Positions 34,799-44,462 of a stretch of 64,000 nucleotides of DNA are shown here, in pieces. Source of the stretch: Vibrio splendidus (lineage in GTDB: Bacteria; Pseudomonadota; Gammaproteobacteria; Enterobacterales; Vibrionaceae); NCBI RefSeq assembly GCF_001557875.1, contig NZ_LNRF01000001.1, positions 62,001 to 126,000 on the forward strand, in the 5' to 3' direction. Under the pieces are notes generated by a model. It ran no database searches. It was not told the origin of the DNA and saw nothing but the letters and a program-made list of their open reading frames with translations. Position numbers and translations under genes: made by a program. Position 1 is the first letter of the stretch; each line of letters starts with the position of its first letter.

Positions 34799-36856
34799 TT
34801 AAAGACCTTTATAAAAGGTTAACCACTCGCCTCGCTCTAAGCCGCTAACATTTACTCCAGTGATACCACTCGAGGTTGTTGCGTTAGAAGGAGAAAATGA
34901 AAGGTTAACATTTTTGAATTTATCAGAGATGCTACTTTCCGTTCCTGTTTGAGAAAGAATGTAGCCCAAGTTAGTAGAGTTCCAGCTCGAGTTTCCACTG
35001 TATTCCCATTTTTTTAGGAGTTCTTTTGTTACCAGTTGGCTGCCAACTTTAAGAGCCGGACCACTAATATTTCGGAATTGATAGTAATCCACTCCTGAAG
35101 AAGTTAATGCAATCACTTTTTCAGCCAATACGTATAAAGAGTTAATTGCCGAGCTGCTCAACACCTCTTTCACTACCAAGGTTCTATTCTTGTTATCAAC
35201 GATATAGAGAGTGTTCGCTGTAGCAACCGCACTTATAGTGCCATCCTTCGATGTTGCTATCTTACTGATGGTGGAATCAACATCCAACTCCCCAAGTACC
35301 GTTTGCTGAATCGAGTTTGAAACCCATTCAAGCTTGTTGCTGTCTAGCCCCAACAAAATTTGCTGGTTCGCTACAATATTGGCGGTTTTCAGGTTCAACT
35401 TATCAATCGTCATCTTGGTGGATAAGTTAGTTGTATTGATAACCTCAGCCGCTAAATTGGCGCTCGAAAAATAATTTTTGTAAACAATCAAAGCTTCACT
35501 CTGATCATACGATGGCATGATTTGAGGTGAAGAAGATTTAAGAGTATGACGCCAACTTTTCATAGTTAACTTGTCGGCGCTTAACGATTTCAGCTCTTGC
35601 TGCGAGTAAATCGAACTGCCAGTATTTTTAACTGCCAATAACGAACCACTTTGTAGTAGTGGAATCACTTTTGTAAAGTTATCGTTGAGGCATGATTGAC
35701 TAGAATCAGGAGTTTCAGCAGGTTTAGGTTTCGGCGTAGGAATTGGCGGTAGTGTTCCCCCACTTCGGCTACTGTAGCTATCAATCTTAAACGACTTTGC
35801 ACCACTATTATTATTGGTACTGGTTAGACTCGATAAGAAAATGCCATTAGCACCTTTACTATTACAAATATCACTCACCGTCGGTGAAGCGTAAGACGTA
35901 GGCTTATAAACTTTATAGGCTTGGCTACCATTCAGTGCAGGTACTAGCTGAATGATTTCATTAGACTCTACCGGTATCTCTACGCCCCCAGTTCCGCCTC
36001 CATGGTGGTCATCATCATCGTCGTCATCGTCGTCATCATGATCATCGTAATCGTCGTCGTACGAACGAATACCAACCACATCAAAACTCGCTTGGGAAGC
36101 AAGGTCACCATCAATTGTCACAGCCTTATTACGTGAGGAGCTATCGATTTGCATCACGACATCGTTCGCCGTTAAAAACACTATCTGACTGCTCGCTGGA
36201 TTCAGAGCGATAGATTTGGCACCAGAGAATTCTGGCACCGATTGTGACCCGTGAACAACCAGAGCATCCTCTATTTGCAAGTGCCTTGAAGCAGTGCCAG
36301 CGACATCGACATCTGATAGGTCTAGCGTTTTATGCTCGATCATGAGGTCGAGAGCATGGGCAATATTTGTGTATGCAGCTTGCTTTCCGTCAGTTTGTGC
36401 TTTTTTCAGCGATTTTAGCAACACATTAGATTTATCTTTAGGTCCATATGTTGTGTCTAGTGACGCAAAATTAATACCGACATGATCACCTAATTTACTT
36501 TGAAGCGATGCTTTAGCCTGCTCTACATCGTTGCTAACCGTTGGATTAAACATCATCTCGCTATGGATCAAAGTCGTGAAAGGCGTCACCAAATCCATAC
36601 CGGGAGAAGCGGTTAAAATTGCACCATTATATTGCCTCTGTTTTGCATACCCTGAAACGTCTGAAATGAGCTTTTCTTGCTCACTGCATACACCATTCAG
36701 ATCTGCATCAGCACATACTAATGAACTTTGAAAAGCATGGCCTGAAGTAGTAGATCCAACAGGGTTTTCGCCATCAGAACCGCCTCCGCATCCTGCGACC
36801 ATTAAGGCACTAGATATAGCTAGTGACAATTTGCATACTAAAAATTTATTGCGCAT
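34799..36856 (-). CDS. Secreted lipoprotein with Asp/His tract, function unknown
   Basis: A 685-residue lipoprotein; signal peptide with lipobox VAGC (Cys23) and a following Gly/Ser linker. Residues 45-60 (CADADLNGVCSEQEK) resemble a calcium-type DxDxNG loop also found in the divergent giant lipoprotein. About residues 200-660 look like a beta-propeller-like stretch of repeated hydrophobic strands. Residues about 262-290 are a striking Asp/His-rich tract, DDDDDDDDDDHHGGG, encoded by a GTC/ATC trinucleotide run. Such tracts often bind divalent metal. No family recognised. Expression is probably shared with the divergent gene, with a Fur-box-like sequence between them. Confidence 0.8.
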   Translation of the reverse strand: MRNKFLVCKLSLAISSALMVAGCGGGSDGENPVGSTTSGHAFQSSLVCADADLNGVCSEQEKLISDVSGYAKQRQYNGAILTASPGMDLVTPFTTLIHSEMMFNPTVSNDVEQAKASLQSKLGDHVGINFASLDTTYGPKDKSNVLLKSLKKAQTDGKQAAYTNIAHALDLMIEHKTLDLSDVDVAGTASRHLQIEDALVVHGSQSVPEFSGAKSIALNPASSQIVFLTANDVVMQIDSSSRNKAVTIDGDLASQASFDVVGIRSYDDDYDDHDDDDDDDDDDHHGGGTGGVEIPVESNEIIQLVPALNGSQAYKVYKPTSYASPTVSDICNSKGANGIFLSSLTSTNNNSGAKSFKIDSYSSRSGGTLPPIPTPKPKPAETPDSSQSCLNDNFTKVIPLLQSGSLLAVKNTGSSIYSQQELKSLSADKLTMKSWRHTLKSSSPQIMPSYDQSEALIVYKNYFSSANLAAEVINTTNLSTKMTIDKLNLKTANIVANQQILLGLDSNKLEWVSNSIQQTVLGELDVDSTISKIATSKDGTISAVATANTLYIVDNKNRTLVVKEVLSSSAINSLYVLAEKVIALTSSGVDYYQFRNISGPALKVGSQLVTKELLKKWEYSGNSSWNSTNLGYILSQTGTESSISDKFKNVNLSFSPSNATTSSGITGVNVSGLERGEWLTFYKGL
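36003..36061 (-). repeat. Trinucleotide tract coding for Asp/His residues
   Basis: A run of GTC/ATC triplets on the plus strand, read as GAC/GAT/CAT on the minus strand. It is length-variable by nature, so copy number could differ between strains without frameshift. Confidence 0.75.
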
Positions 36857-36942
36857 TTTTTCGACCGATTCTCCTAGTTTATTGTTGTATGGGTAGTATT
36901 TTATTTTTCTATTAAATCACTTAACCAAATAAAAGATCAAAT

Positions 36943-36961
36943 GATATTGATAACTACTATC
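36943..36961. promoter_or_regulatory. Fur-box-like site between divergent lipoproteins
   Basis: GATATTGATAACTACTATC matches 15 of 19 positions of the classical GATAATGATAATCATTATC Fur box; the wider region has AAATGATA and TATCATTT as inverted repeats. It lies about 60 bp before the giant lipoprotein start and 90 bp before the other, so both may be iron-regulated. Confidence 0.5.
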
Positions 36962-37019
36962 ATTTAAATTAATATTCTCAGCCTTTCTTGCGGGTAATTT
37001 ATAAATCTTTGGAGTTCAA

Positions 37020-40000
37020 GTGGTAAGGAATCCATACAAATTGGCGGGTGTTTCACTCGTTTCTACAATGCTTGTTGCTTGTGGTGGTGCAGAATCAGAT
37101 CCCAAGCTTAGCCAGTCACAAACTCAGCCAAAATCCTCGAATATTTCAGGCATAGCGTTAGATGGTTATTTGCACAAAGCCAAGGTCTGTTTAGACAAAA
37201 ATGGCAATGCGATGTGTGATTCTGCCGATGGAGACATTGCGACAACGGACGCCAAAGGACAATTCCAACTTGATGTCGATGATGATGTGGCTCAATACAA
37301 AGTGCTGGTCGAAGCCGTAGCAGGCATAACTGTAGATATGGACTCCCCCAACCAAGCAATTGAGTCTGGGTTTACCTTAGAAGTACCAAGCAACAACTCG
37401 GACGTCGTAAGCCCGGTTACCTCACTGATTGCCAGTGTGTCAAAAACCAGCGGTATCAGCTTCGATGATGCGACTGAGCTTGTTGCCAAAGACCTAGGGA
37501 TCGACAAAAGCCTAGCATTGGGTGATTACTCTACTTCAAATTCAGCAAAAAGCCGTGAAGTGCATATGTTTGCGCGCGGTGTGACTCGCGTACTGCAAGA
37601 AGCCCAAAAAGCTTCGGTAGACGGAGGTGTCGACCAAGTTAACGCCCGTAAAGGTGCAATGTATAAACTTGCTGATCTTGATTTGGTCGAGTTCAAAGCC
37701 AAAACAGATCGACTTTCACATGGTGCGTCTGGGACAGACAGTGCTCTAGAGCAACTCGGCAAGGAATACCGAGAGCAGCTCAAAGTCTCGCAAGAAGATA
37801 TCGACGGTAGTGAAATCGTGGTTAAGCCACCACCACCCAAGCACGGTAAAGTCAATGATGCATCAGATACTTTCAACTGGCAGTTTGTGCGTGGATTCAA
37901 TCAAAACACAGATTACGAATATTCCTTAGATTCCGGTAGCACCTGGTCGACTGTCATTCGCAAACCGATCGTGGTTGGAAAACAGGCATTCGATAAAGGC
38001 GCTATTCAGGTTCGAGTCGCAGCCTCTAGTGCGCGTAATACTCCAGCAGGTAAACCGCTTCTTTCACACAAAGCATTTACGCTTACGACGGTCCCGGCAG
38101 CACCCGCTTGGGTCACCGTGGACAACGCGAGCAACGAATTTGATTGGGCGCTGGTCGATTCTTTTAATGAACTATCTCTTTACGAGTACTCTCTAGATAA
38201 CGGGGCTAACTGGGTAAAAGCAACTGAAAAGCCTCAACGCATTCAAGACTTAGATATTCCAGTTGGGCATCTAAAAGTACGTATCGCGAAGGACGACTCC
38301 CTAGGTCACCCGACCGGCTTAAGTGCTATTTCAGACGAACCGATGACAGTAACCCCAGCGCAACCAGTAAAACCTGTGCTAGATTTTGCAAACGACAGCA
38401 CCAATCAGATCAACTGGCTTTGGGTCTCAGGATATGATGCGCCATCTTTCTACGAGATTAATCTAGGTAACGGTTGGAATACTGTCACTGAACTTCCATA
38501 TGTGGTTGGCAACGTTTCACTTCCGGCTAACAGCATCTCTATCCGTGTAAAATCCAATGTGCAAGATGCTCGCCCTGCAGGCAATCCACTAGTGATTGGT
38601 ACAGCTTTCACTCGCTCAGAAAACCAACCTGTTGCGCCAACCCTGCCGATTATTGATGATGCTGAAAACACGTTTGCGTGGACAGAAGTTACAGAGTTTG
38701 CAGGCAATGACTTCTACGAATACTCACTAGACAGAGGTCTTACATTTAGCCCGGTAACTAGCAACCCACAAGCAGTCCCAGATGAGATGTTTGCTAAGGG
38801 GCACGTCTGTGTAAGAGTGAGAGCAGGAACAGATCCTCAACATGATTCTGGTGAAACGCTGTGCTCAGATAAACCATATTCAGTAACACCTGACAAGCCA
38901 TCGGCACCAACATCTCCAATCACTCACGATGGGTTAGACACATTTGATTGGACATTTGTAACAGGCTTCTCAGAAGCTGCGGATTACGAGATCAATGTAC
39001 TCAACACGGGTTGGGCAACGGTTACTCAGAAACCTTATCAATTAAACGATCAAGCTTACGCTATTGACTCAATTCAAGTGCGAGTCAAACGAGACCCAAT
39101 TACCGGTCGTCCTAGTGGATCAGAGCTGACAAATGATGCTGCGTTTACCGTTCGTCCATCAGCCCCCAATGCTCCAACGGGCCTAGTGGTGAACGATACA
39201 GACAACACGCTAGATTGGACATACTTTGGCGAATTCACACAACCAGAGCATTTCGAAATCACGCTCGACTCAGGTTCTACTTGGACTAAGGTCACCGCAA
39301 AACCGGTTGTGATCGGTAACGTCGACAAAAGTATCGGTGAGGTTCAATTGCGCGTCGCTCAAAACCCGACGAAAGGCATGCCTCATGGCGTAGCAGCATT
39401 AACCACACAAGCCTTCACCAAAGTGTTTGAGATTCCAGCACCAACATCGCCTGAGATAACCAACACTTTTACAGGCTCAAACCCAATCAAGACCAATGGT
39501 TTTGAATGGGACTACTTAACGGCTAACGTTGATGGTCAATCTGTTCGCTTTGATGAAGCCGAATACTATGAATTCACCAACGACAAAGGCCTGACCTGGC
39601 AACCTGTTGTTTCGATTCCTCAATTTATTGGCCCAGAAGCGTACGACAAAGCCAATGTCGGTGTTCGACTAAAAGAGAATGCGAAACAAGGTGTATCAAA
39701 CTCAATCAGTAACACCCTTTGGGCTACAGCGGCGAGTAGTCGCTTCACGGCATTAAAATTCGTACCGATGAAGACCCGTTCTCAAGCTGCTGATTTTGGT
39801 TATGGTGGCTCATGGAACACGTACTCGCTCAATTGTATTGCTGAATACGATGATAAAGGACAAGGGGAGCCGACGTTTTGGGCGAAGCGATTCTCTTCAG
39901 AAATCAATACCGTCTTCGATAAAGTCGCTCGACTCATTGCTTGTGATATCACTGGTTGGACGCTTCCAGACACTAGTGAAGTAATCACGTTGTCGCAGAG

Positions 40001-41903
40001 AGATCCTGCAACACTGCCCTCAAATCTAAGAAGTGGTGGTTACTTGGTATCGAATCAGTCAATGAATACATTAGCGGATAAAAATGGCGTCGCTGTCACT
40101 ATCAACAAAGGCCAAGAATCTGTTGAGCAGTATTACTCCAAATACGCATACGCTAAATGGCAATTGCCATCAGGTGCAGAGTTACTCACTGGTGTAGATA
40201 GCGCTACGACTGAAATAGTCGCCTTTCTGAGTACACAAGATACGAAGATTAACGCTACGGAGCTATATTTAGAAACCTGGCTAACCGCCAACCAATCTAA
40301 GAGCAAAGGTTACGCTGCATTAGAAACGGAAGCTCAAGCTAAAGTCGTAGAACTGCAGGTTTTGACCCAACCATGGTCAGATGATCTTAAGAATACGAAG
40401 CTAAAGCGAACAGCTCTTGAATTTCAAGCATCTGTTGCTCAAAGCCGAACTGATGCTGAGAGCCTTGAATTCATTAACAAGGTCAAAGCGTATAAGGAGC
40501 AAGTCGCTAAATTAGAGCAAAACACCGTAGTACTAAGCGCATTACTCTCTGGTTCTGAATTTGCTCAAAAATTGGCGTTCATGCAGCAAAAATCCATAAC
40601 TCTATCCAGCTCAACCAACGCACTAAGCTCTGCGTCACTGGCTAAGGATATTCACCAAGCAAGTTTAGACCTGTACAAGGCTATCTCTGACCTAGAGCAT
40701 CAATATGGAATGGTTAATTCGTTCGCAAGCGAACTGAATACATCAACACAAACGCTAGGCTCGGAGTTTGCCACCCTAAGTACATTGTTCCAGAAGTTTG
40801 TCACTGAGATGAACACGACAGCCACAATCCACAACTTAGTACAATCAAAAGTGCTAGCAAAAGATGGACTAAAACTAGCAAAAGACAATGGCTTTAGTGT
40901 TTCTCAAGCAGACGCGACGGTAAGCAGTCGCTTCGCTAAATTGGACGAATTAGGCAACTACCTACCCAAAAGCACTACCTACCAACAAGGCTGGCGTTGT
41001 GTTGAAGACACTAACATCACAGGCAAACGCCGAGTTTGGACACTGCTCAAAGACGGTCGACCAAAAGGTGCTGACGATCTTGCTTATGACGCTTCGGCCT
41101 CTGGTGTAGCGAGTGTATTAGGCAGTAACGGCCTGCTAGAGAGCACTAATAATGCGAACTTATGTGGCTTCAATGATTGGAAAGTACCAGCGCTGTCTCA
41201 GCTACTTTCACTACAAACTAAAGCAATCTCTAGCTCAAACTCGACCATAACAATCGATACCGATGCATTCCCTCATCACCGAGGGCTGGATCCTGAGTAT
41301 GACAAATCTAGCTATTCCGGTGGCGTGATTTTTTACTACTGGTCGAATCAAACAAAGGACACCAAACAATACATCACAAACTACAGCTCTGAGCGCAGCT
41401 ACCAAGATGTCCGTCGTTCGGAAGTCGGCGGCACTAAAGATGCAGTCATCTTAGGACGTCTGGTTAGAGAAAAGGCAAACACATACCAGTATCTAGATAT
41501 GCAAGGAAACGTTGTTGCCGAGCGCCAAAATGCAATTTGCGCGCAAGACACTGACAGTAAGCTCGTTTGGCAACTGTTTACCAACGGAGACAGCAGTCGT
41601 TTCAAGAAGTACGTAGAGGTAACGCCTTTAATTTCAACACGAAATACACAAACAGTATGTGGCAAGGCGAGCTGGCGCTACCCATCGAAAGCAGAGCTAT
41701 ACGGGTTGCTACCTATCAATGCGGATGTCTTTAAATTTAACGAAGTGACTGGTGGAGGTTATTCCAACCATAGTTCCTATATTACCAGCGACCCCGCTCC
41801 TTACGGTCGAGTCCTCGGATTGAATATGACAACCATGGATGAAAGACAAGTTGGCACTCAAAGTTACGACGGCCGCTACCTATACCGACTCGTTGCCAAA
41901 TAG
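37020..41903 (+). CDS. Giant repeat lipoprotein with C-terminal DUF1566-like domains
   Basis: A 1627-residue surface or periplasmic lipoprotein. The GTG at 37020 is preferred, with GGAG five bases upstream; lipobox LVAC (Cys21). An N-terminal part has a carboxypeptidase-regulatory-like segment with CLDKNGNAMCDSADGD. Residues about 270-905 hold seven fibronectin-like repeats of about 85-95 residues; each has a D..FDW..V..F motif, a YEYSLD.G..W core and an AFT end. A long helical region lies at about 1050-1300, and two C-terminal DUF1566/Lcl-like modules (RVWTLLKDG... NDWKVPALSQL; and a later WRYPSKAELYGLL). Probably an adhesin or matrix protein. It stands 70 bp before the Tad operon, with a terminator between. 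Confidence 0.82.
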   Translation: MVRNPYKLAGVSLVSTMLVACGGAESDPKLSQSQTQPKSSNISGIALDGYLHKAKVCLDKNGNAMCDSADGDIATTDAKGQFQLDVDDDVAQYKVLVEAVAGITVDMDSPNQAIESGFTLEVPSNNSDVVSPVTSLIASVSKTSGISFDDATELVAKDLGIDKSLALGDYSTSNSAKSREVHMFARGVTRVLQEAQKASVDGGVDQVNARKGAMYKLADLDLVEFKAKTDRLSHGASGTDSALEQLGKEYREQLKVSQEDIDGSEIVVKPPPPKHGKVNDASDTFNWQFVRGFNQNTDYEYSLDSGSTWSTVIRKPIVVGKQAFDKGAIQVRVAASSARNTPAGKPLLSHKAFTLTTVPAAPAWVTVDNASNEFDWALVDSFNELSLYEYSLDNGANWVKATEKPQRIQDLDIPVGHLKVRIAKDDSLGHPTGLSAISDEPMTVTPAQPVKPVLDFANDSTNQINWLWVSGYDAPSFYEINLGNGWNTVTELPYVVGNVSLPANSISIRVKSNVQDARPAGNPLVIGTAFTRSENQPVAPTLPIIDDAENTFAWTEVTEFAGNDFYEYSLDRGLTFSPVTSNPQAVPDEMFAKGHVCVRVRAGTDPQHDSGETLCSDKPYSVTPDKPSAPTSPITHDGLDTFDWTFVTGFSEAADYEINVLNTGWATVTQKPYQLNDQAYAIDSIQVRVKRDPITGRPSGSELTNDAAFTVRPSAPNAPTGLVVNDTDNTLDWTYFGEFTQPEHFEITLDSGSTWTKVTAKPVVIGNVDKSIGEVQLRVAQNPTKGMPHGVAALTTQAFTKVFEIPAPTSPEITNTFTGSNPIKTNGFEWDYLTANVDGQSVRFDEAEYYEFTNDKGLTWQPVVSIPQFIGPEAYDKANVGVRLKENAKQGVSNSISNTLWATAASSRFTALKFVPMKTRSQAADFGYGGSWNTYSLNCIAEYDDKGQGEPTFWAKRFSSEINTVFDKVARLIACDITGWTLPDTSEVITLSQRDPATLPSNLRSGGYLVSNQSMNTLADKNGVAVTINKGQESVEQYYSKYAYAKWQLPSGAELLTGVDSATTEIVAFLSTQDTKINATELYLETWLTANQSKSKGYAALETEAQAKVVELQVLTQPWSDDLKNTKLKRTALEFQASVAQSRTDAESLEFINKVKAYKEQVAKLEQNTVVLSALLSGSEFAQKLAFMQQKSITLSSSTNALSSASLAKDIHQASLDLYKAISDLEHQYGMVNSFASELNTSTQTLGSEFATLSTLFQKFVTEMNTTATIHNLVQSKVLAKDGLKLAKDNGFSVSQADATVSSRFAKLDELGNYLPKSTTYQQGWRCVEDTNITGKRRVWTLLKDGRPKGADDLAYDASASGVASVLGSNGLLESTNNANLCGFNDWKVPALSQLLSLQTKAISSSNSTITIDTDAFPHHRGLDPEYDKSSYSGGVIFYYWSNQTKDTKQYITNYSSERSYQDVRRSEVGGTKDAVILGRLVREKANTYQYLDMQGNVVAERQNAICAQDTDSKLVWQLFTNGDSSRFKKYVEVTPLISTRNTQTVCGKASWRYPSKAELYGLLPINADVFKFNEVTGGGYSNHSSYITSDPAPYGRVLGLNMTTMDERQVGTQSYDGRYLYRLVAK
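37830..39735 (+). repeat. Seven tandem protein repeats in the giant lipoprotein
   Basis: Seven diverged units, each about 270-300 bp, encode fibronectin-like modules. Spacing is regular and the units begin near Pro-rich linkers such as PAAPAW, PVKPVL, PVAPTL, PSAPTS and PNAPTG. Divergence at DNA level is high, so recombination between units is unlikely to be frequent. Confidence 0.8.
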
Positions 41904-41934
41904 GCACTCAAAACACCTTTATTAATGACTACAG

Positions 41935-41956
41935 CAGCCTCTGCTGAGGCTGTTTT
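41935..41956 (+). terminator. Intrinsic terminator before flp
   Basis: CAGCCTC, TGCT loop, GAGGCTG, then TTTT. It partly separates the giant lipoprotein gene from the Tad operon. Confidence 0.6.
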
Positions 41957-41973
41957 CATCTAGGAAACAAGAA

Positions 41974-42156
41974 ATGTTGAACAAGAAAAAGCAACGCGGT
42001 GCAGCCGCAATCGAATACGCCATTCTCGCAGCAGCAATGGCAGTCGTACTACTCAATTTTGTTGGCGGTGAGAACGGTGAGCTAACAACAGCTATCAGTG
42101 ATACCTACGGTACTGTAGTCGAACAACTAAAAAAAGCACAACAAGCCTCAGAGTAA
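41974..42156 (+). CDS. flp: Flp-type pilin
   Basis: A 60-residue Flp/Fap prepilin, the major subunit of Tad pili. The prepilin site is G9-A, then AAIEYAILAAAMAVVLLNF; the mature protein has the conserved Glu at +5 and Tyr at +6, and a hydrophobic helix. The C-terminal end is short and hydrophilic. AGGA lies before the ATG. It is the first gene of the Tad operon. No other flp gene is seen here. Confidence 0.95.
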   Translation: MLNKKKQRGAAAIEYAILAAAMAVVLLNFVGGENGELTTAISDTYGTVVEQLKKAQQASE

Positions 42157-42186
42157 ACCCGTTTATTGCAAATTAAAGGAATAGTT

Positions 42187-43068
42187 ATGACTGCCAAGCG
42201 ACTCATGTTGCTGTCGTTATTTTGCTCGGTGCTCGGAATATCCGTTTTACTGTTGAGCCAAACCAATAGCGAGTCTGCGACCACCTCTTCTAAACAAGCC
42301 GTTAAGCAAACGGTCAAAGTGCTGGTTCCAACTCGCACGATAGAGATAGGTCAAGCCTACACACCAAACTCGTTCCGATGGAAAGAAGTTCCACAACAAG
42401 AGTTGGAGAACTACATCGACCATGTAACACCGGAAGATATTTCTGCTGATCACTCTATGTCGGGGCTTGCGCGTACCAAGCTTGTCAAAGACTCGATATT
42501 GTCGAAAGCGGATATTACCGAGCCAGAAGGCGGCTACTCGCTTTCATTAAAGCTACAACCAGGTTATCGCGCTATATCAGTGCCTGTTGATCAGGTGACA
42601 TCAAATTCGGGATTTATTGAACCAGGCGACAACGTGGATATTCTCCTGCTCGGTTCACAAGATGGTGAGCTACTTCGTTATGGCAATTCATCGCAGGGTT
42701 TGTATGTCACAACGATCGCTCATGATGTGAGAGTCTTGGCATTTAATGACAAACAAACGGCTGAGTCTTATCAAAAGGCCCGCGAATCTAATCATTATGA
42801 AAACGGTATCCCCGATGACAGCAGTGTCTCTTTAGAGGTAACACCCGAGCAAGCAAACCAAGTTGTTTTGGCTAAGCAATTAGGCAAGTTAACGCTTGTC
42901 TTACGCGGACAAAACGAAGACCCAAATCAAACTCAGCACGCAAATTCAGCGACGCTGAAAGCCATCTCACCAGACACAACTCAGGTACTGCCTGACGTCG
43001 GTTTGGTGGAGTTTAGAGCCGACAACAAAACGATCAACAATAAAACCGGAGCTGATAACAATGGCTAG
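42187..43068 (+). CDS. cpaB: Tad pilus assembly protein CpaB/RcpC
   Basis: A 293-residue periplasmic, membrane-anchored protein with an N-terminal signal anchor and a SAF-type domain (VLVPTRTIEIGQAYTPNSFRWKEVP) followed by the RcpC domain (YRAISVPVDQVTSNSGFIEPGDNVDILL). It is thought to link secretin and pilus assembly. The ATG at 42187 is preceded by AAAGGA; an upstream TTG at 42166 is not used. It overlaps the secretin gene by 8 bp. Confidence 0.92.
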   Translation: MTAKRLMLLSLFCSVLGISVLLLSQTNSESATTSSKQAVKQTVKVLVPTRTIEIGQAYTPNSFRWKEVPQQELENYIDHVTPEDISADHSMSGLARTKLVKDSILSKADITEPEGGYSLSLKLQPGYRAISVPVDQVTSNSGFIEPGDNVDILLLGSQDGELLRYGNSSQGLYVTTIAHDVRVLAFNDKQTAESYQKARESNHYENGIPDDSSVSLEVTPEQANQVVLAKQLGKLTLVLRGQNEDPNQTQHANSATLKAISPDTTQVLPDVGLVEFRADNKTINNKTGADNNG

Positions 43069-44455
43069 TATCTGTCGTTGGTGGGGGATTCTCCTGCTAT
43101 CAAGCCTGTACCTCTCTTTTGCGTCAGCAGCATCTGCGCTTGATGTAACAATCAATGAGGCAAAAATGATTCGCTTACCAGAAAAAGCGAAGTCGATTTT
43201 CATATCTAGCACCCACATTGCGGATTACCAGACCTTAACCAACACCAAGGTCATGGTATTTGGTAAGCGAGCTGGTAGTGCCACTATCACTGTTTTGAAC
43301 GAGCAAGAACGCGTCATCTATACCAATAAGATTCGCGTGACTCACAACAGCCACGAATTCAATGAACTGGTCAAAAACAAGTTCCCAGAAGCGTCCGTAA
43401 ACGCGGAATCTCTGGGTGGAAAGCTATGGCTAAAAGGGCAAGTGCCTTCACCTATGATGGCGCACAATATCGTGTCTTTAGCGAAAGGCTACCTGTCTCC
43501 TATTGTTGACCAAACCCAGCAACAAGACAGCTCAAACGCTCAAAACAATGCAGGTAGTAACAATACGACGACGAAAGATCAGCCAATGCAATCCAATGAA
43601 GATGAGCTGATTAATCAATTGGTAGTCACTATGCCAAACCAGGTCAACATTCGAGTGAAAATCGCTGAAGTATCGAGAAATGTTTCGAACAAGTTGGGGA
43701 TCAAGTGGGGATCTATCGCAGGTGGTGTTGGACAGTTTTCATTCTCAAAGCTGCCGAATGTCAGTAGCTGGGGCAAACCAAGCATTACCGCACTGATTGA
43801 TGCATTAGCGACAAACGGCATGATGTCTGTACTGGCTGAACCTAACTTGACGGCGATGTCCGGCGAAGACGCTGAGTTTCTGGTGGGTGGTCAGGTTCCA
43901 TTACCTTTGATCACTGCTGATACGACTCAAATCGAGTACAAAGACTTCGGGGTAAAACTCAACTTTACGCCAACGGTGCTCAGCCAAAATCGCATCAGTC
44001 TAAAGGTGAACCCAGAGGTCAGTAACGTCTCTATCGAAAACCAACAAGTGGTAAACGGAACTAACTTCCCCTCTTTTACTACCCGTAGTGCAGCGACCAC
44101 CATCGAATTAGCCAGTGGACAGAGCTTTGCCTTGGGCGGCTTATTGAAGTCAGAAGACATTGAACAACTGCAAAAAGTGCCGCTTATCGCGGAGATACCT
44201 GTACTAGGAAGTCTGTTCCGCTCAACTGAATTCACTCGCCGAGAAACAGAGTTGATCATCATTGTCACGGCTTACCTAGTGCAGCCAACTCGTTCAGATT
44301 CAATGCAGCTACCAACCGACGGTCTCATTCCACTAAGCGATGTAGAACGCCTTCTAGCGTGGCCAAGAGTTCAACGTAAAAGAACACACGACCAAGACAC
44401 ATACACCGACAACCACAAGCCTCGCTTGCTGGGTGACAACGGGTTCTATTACTGA
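43061..44455 (+). CDS. cpaC: Tad secretin CpaC/RcpA
   Basis: A 464-residue outer-membrane secretin through which the Flp pilus passes. It has a signal peptide, an N-terminal BON/secretin-N-type region (MIRLPEKAKSIFISS), a low-complexity Gln/Asn/Thr linker near 150-185, and the C-terminal secretin core (VGGQVPLPLITAD... ALGGLLKSEDIEQ... LGSLFRSTEFTRRETELIIIVT). The shape matches type II/IV secretins. Starts inside the end of cpaB. Confidence 0.93.
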   Translation: MASICRWWGILLLSSLYLSFASAASALDVTINEAKMIRLPEKAKSIFISSTHIADYQTLTNTKVMVFGKRAGSATITVLNEQERVIYTNKIRVTHNSHEFNELVKNKFPEASVNAESLGGKLWLKGQVPSPMMAHNIVSLAKGYLSPIVDQTQQQDSSNAQNNAGSNNTTTKDQPMQSNEDELINQLVVTMPNQVNIRVKIAEVSRNVSNKLGIKWGSIAGGVGQFSFSKLPNVSSWGKPSITALIDALATNGMMSVLAEPNLTAMSGEDAEFLVGGQVPLPLITADTTQIEYKDFGVKLNFTPTVLSQNRISLKVNPEVSNVSIENQQVVNGTNFPSFTTRSAATTIELASGQSFALGGLLKSEDIEQLQKVPLIAEIPVLGSLFRSTEFTRRETELIIIVTAYLVQPTRSDSMQLPTDGLIPLSDVERLLAWPRVQRKRTHDQDTYTDNHKPRLLGDNGFYY

Positions 44456-44462
44456 GGACATC

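Noticed and set aside
37830-39735. CRISPR-like array in the repeat region of the giant lipoprotein
   Set aside because: The repeats are protein-level, about 270-300 bp long and diverged in DNA, unlike CRISPR repeats.
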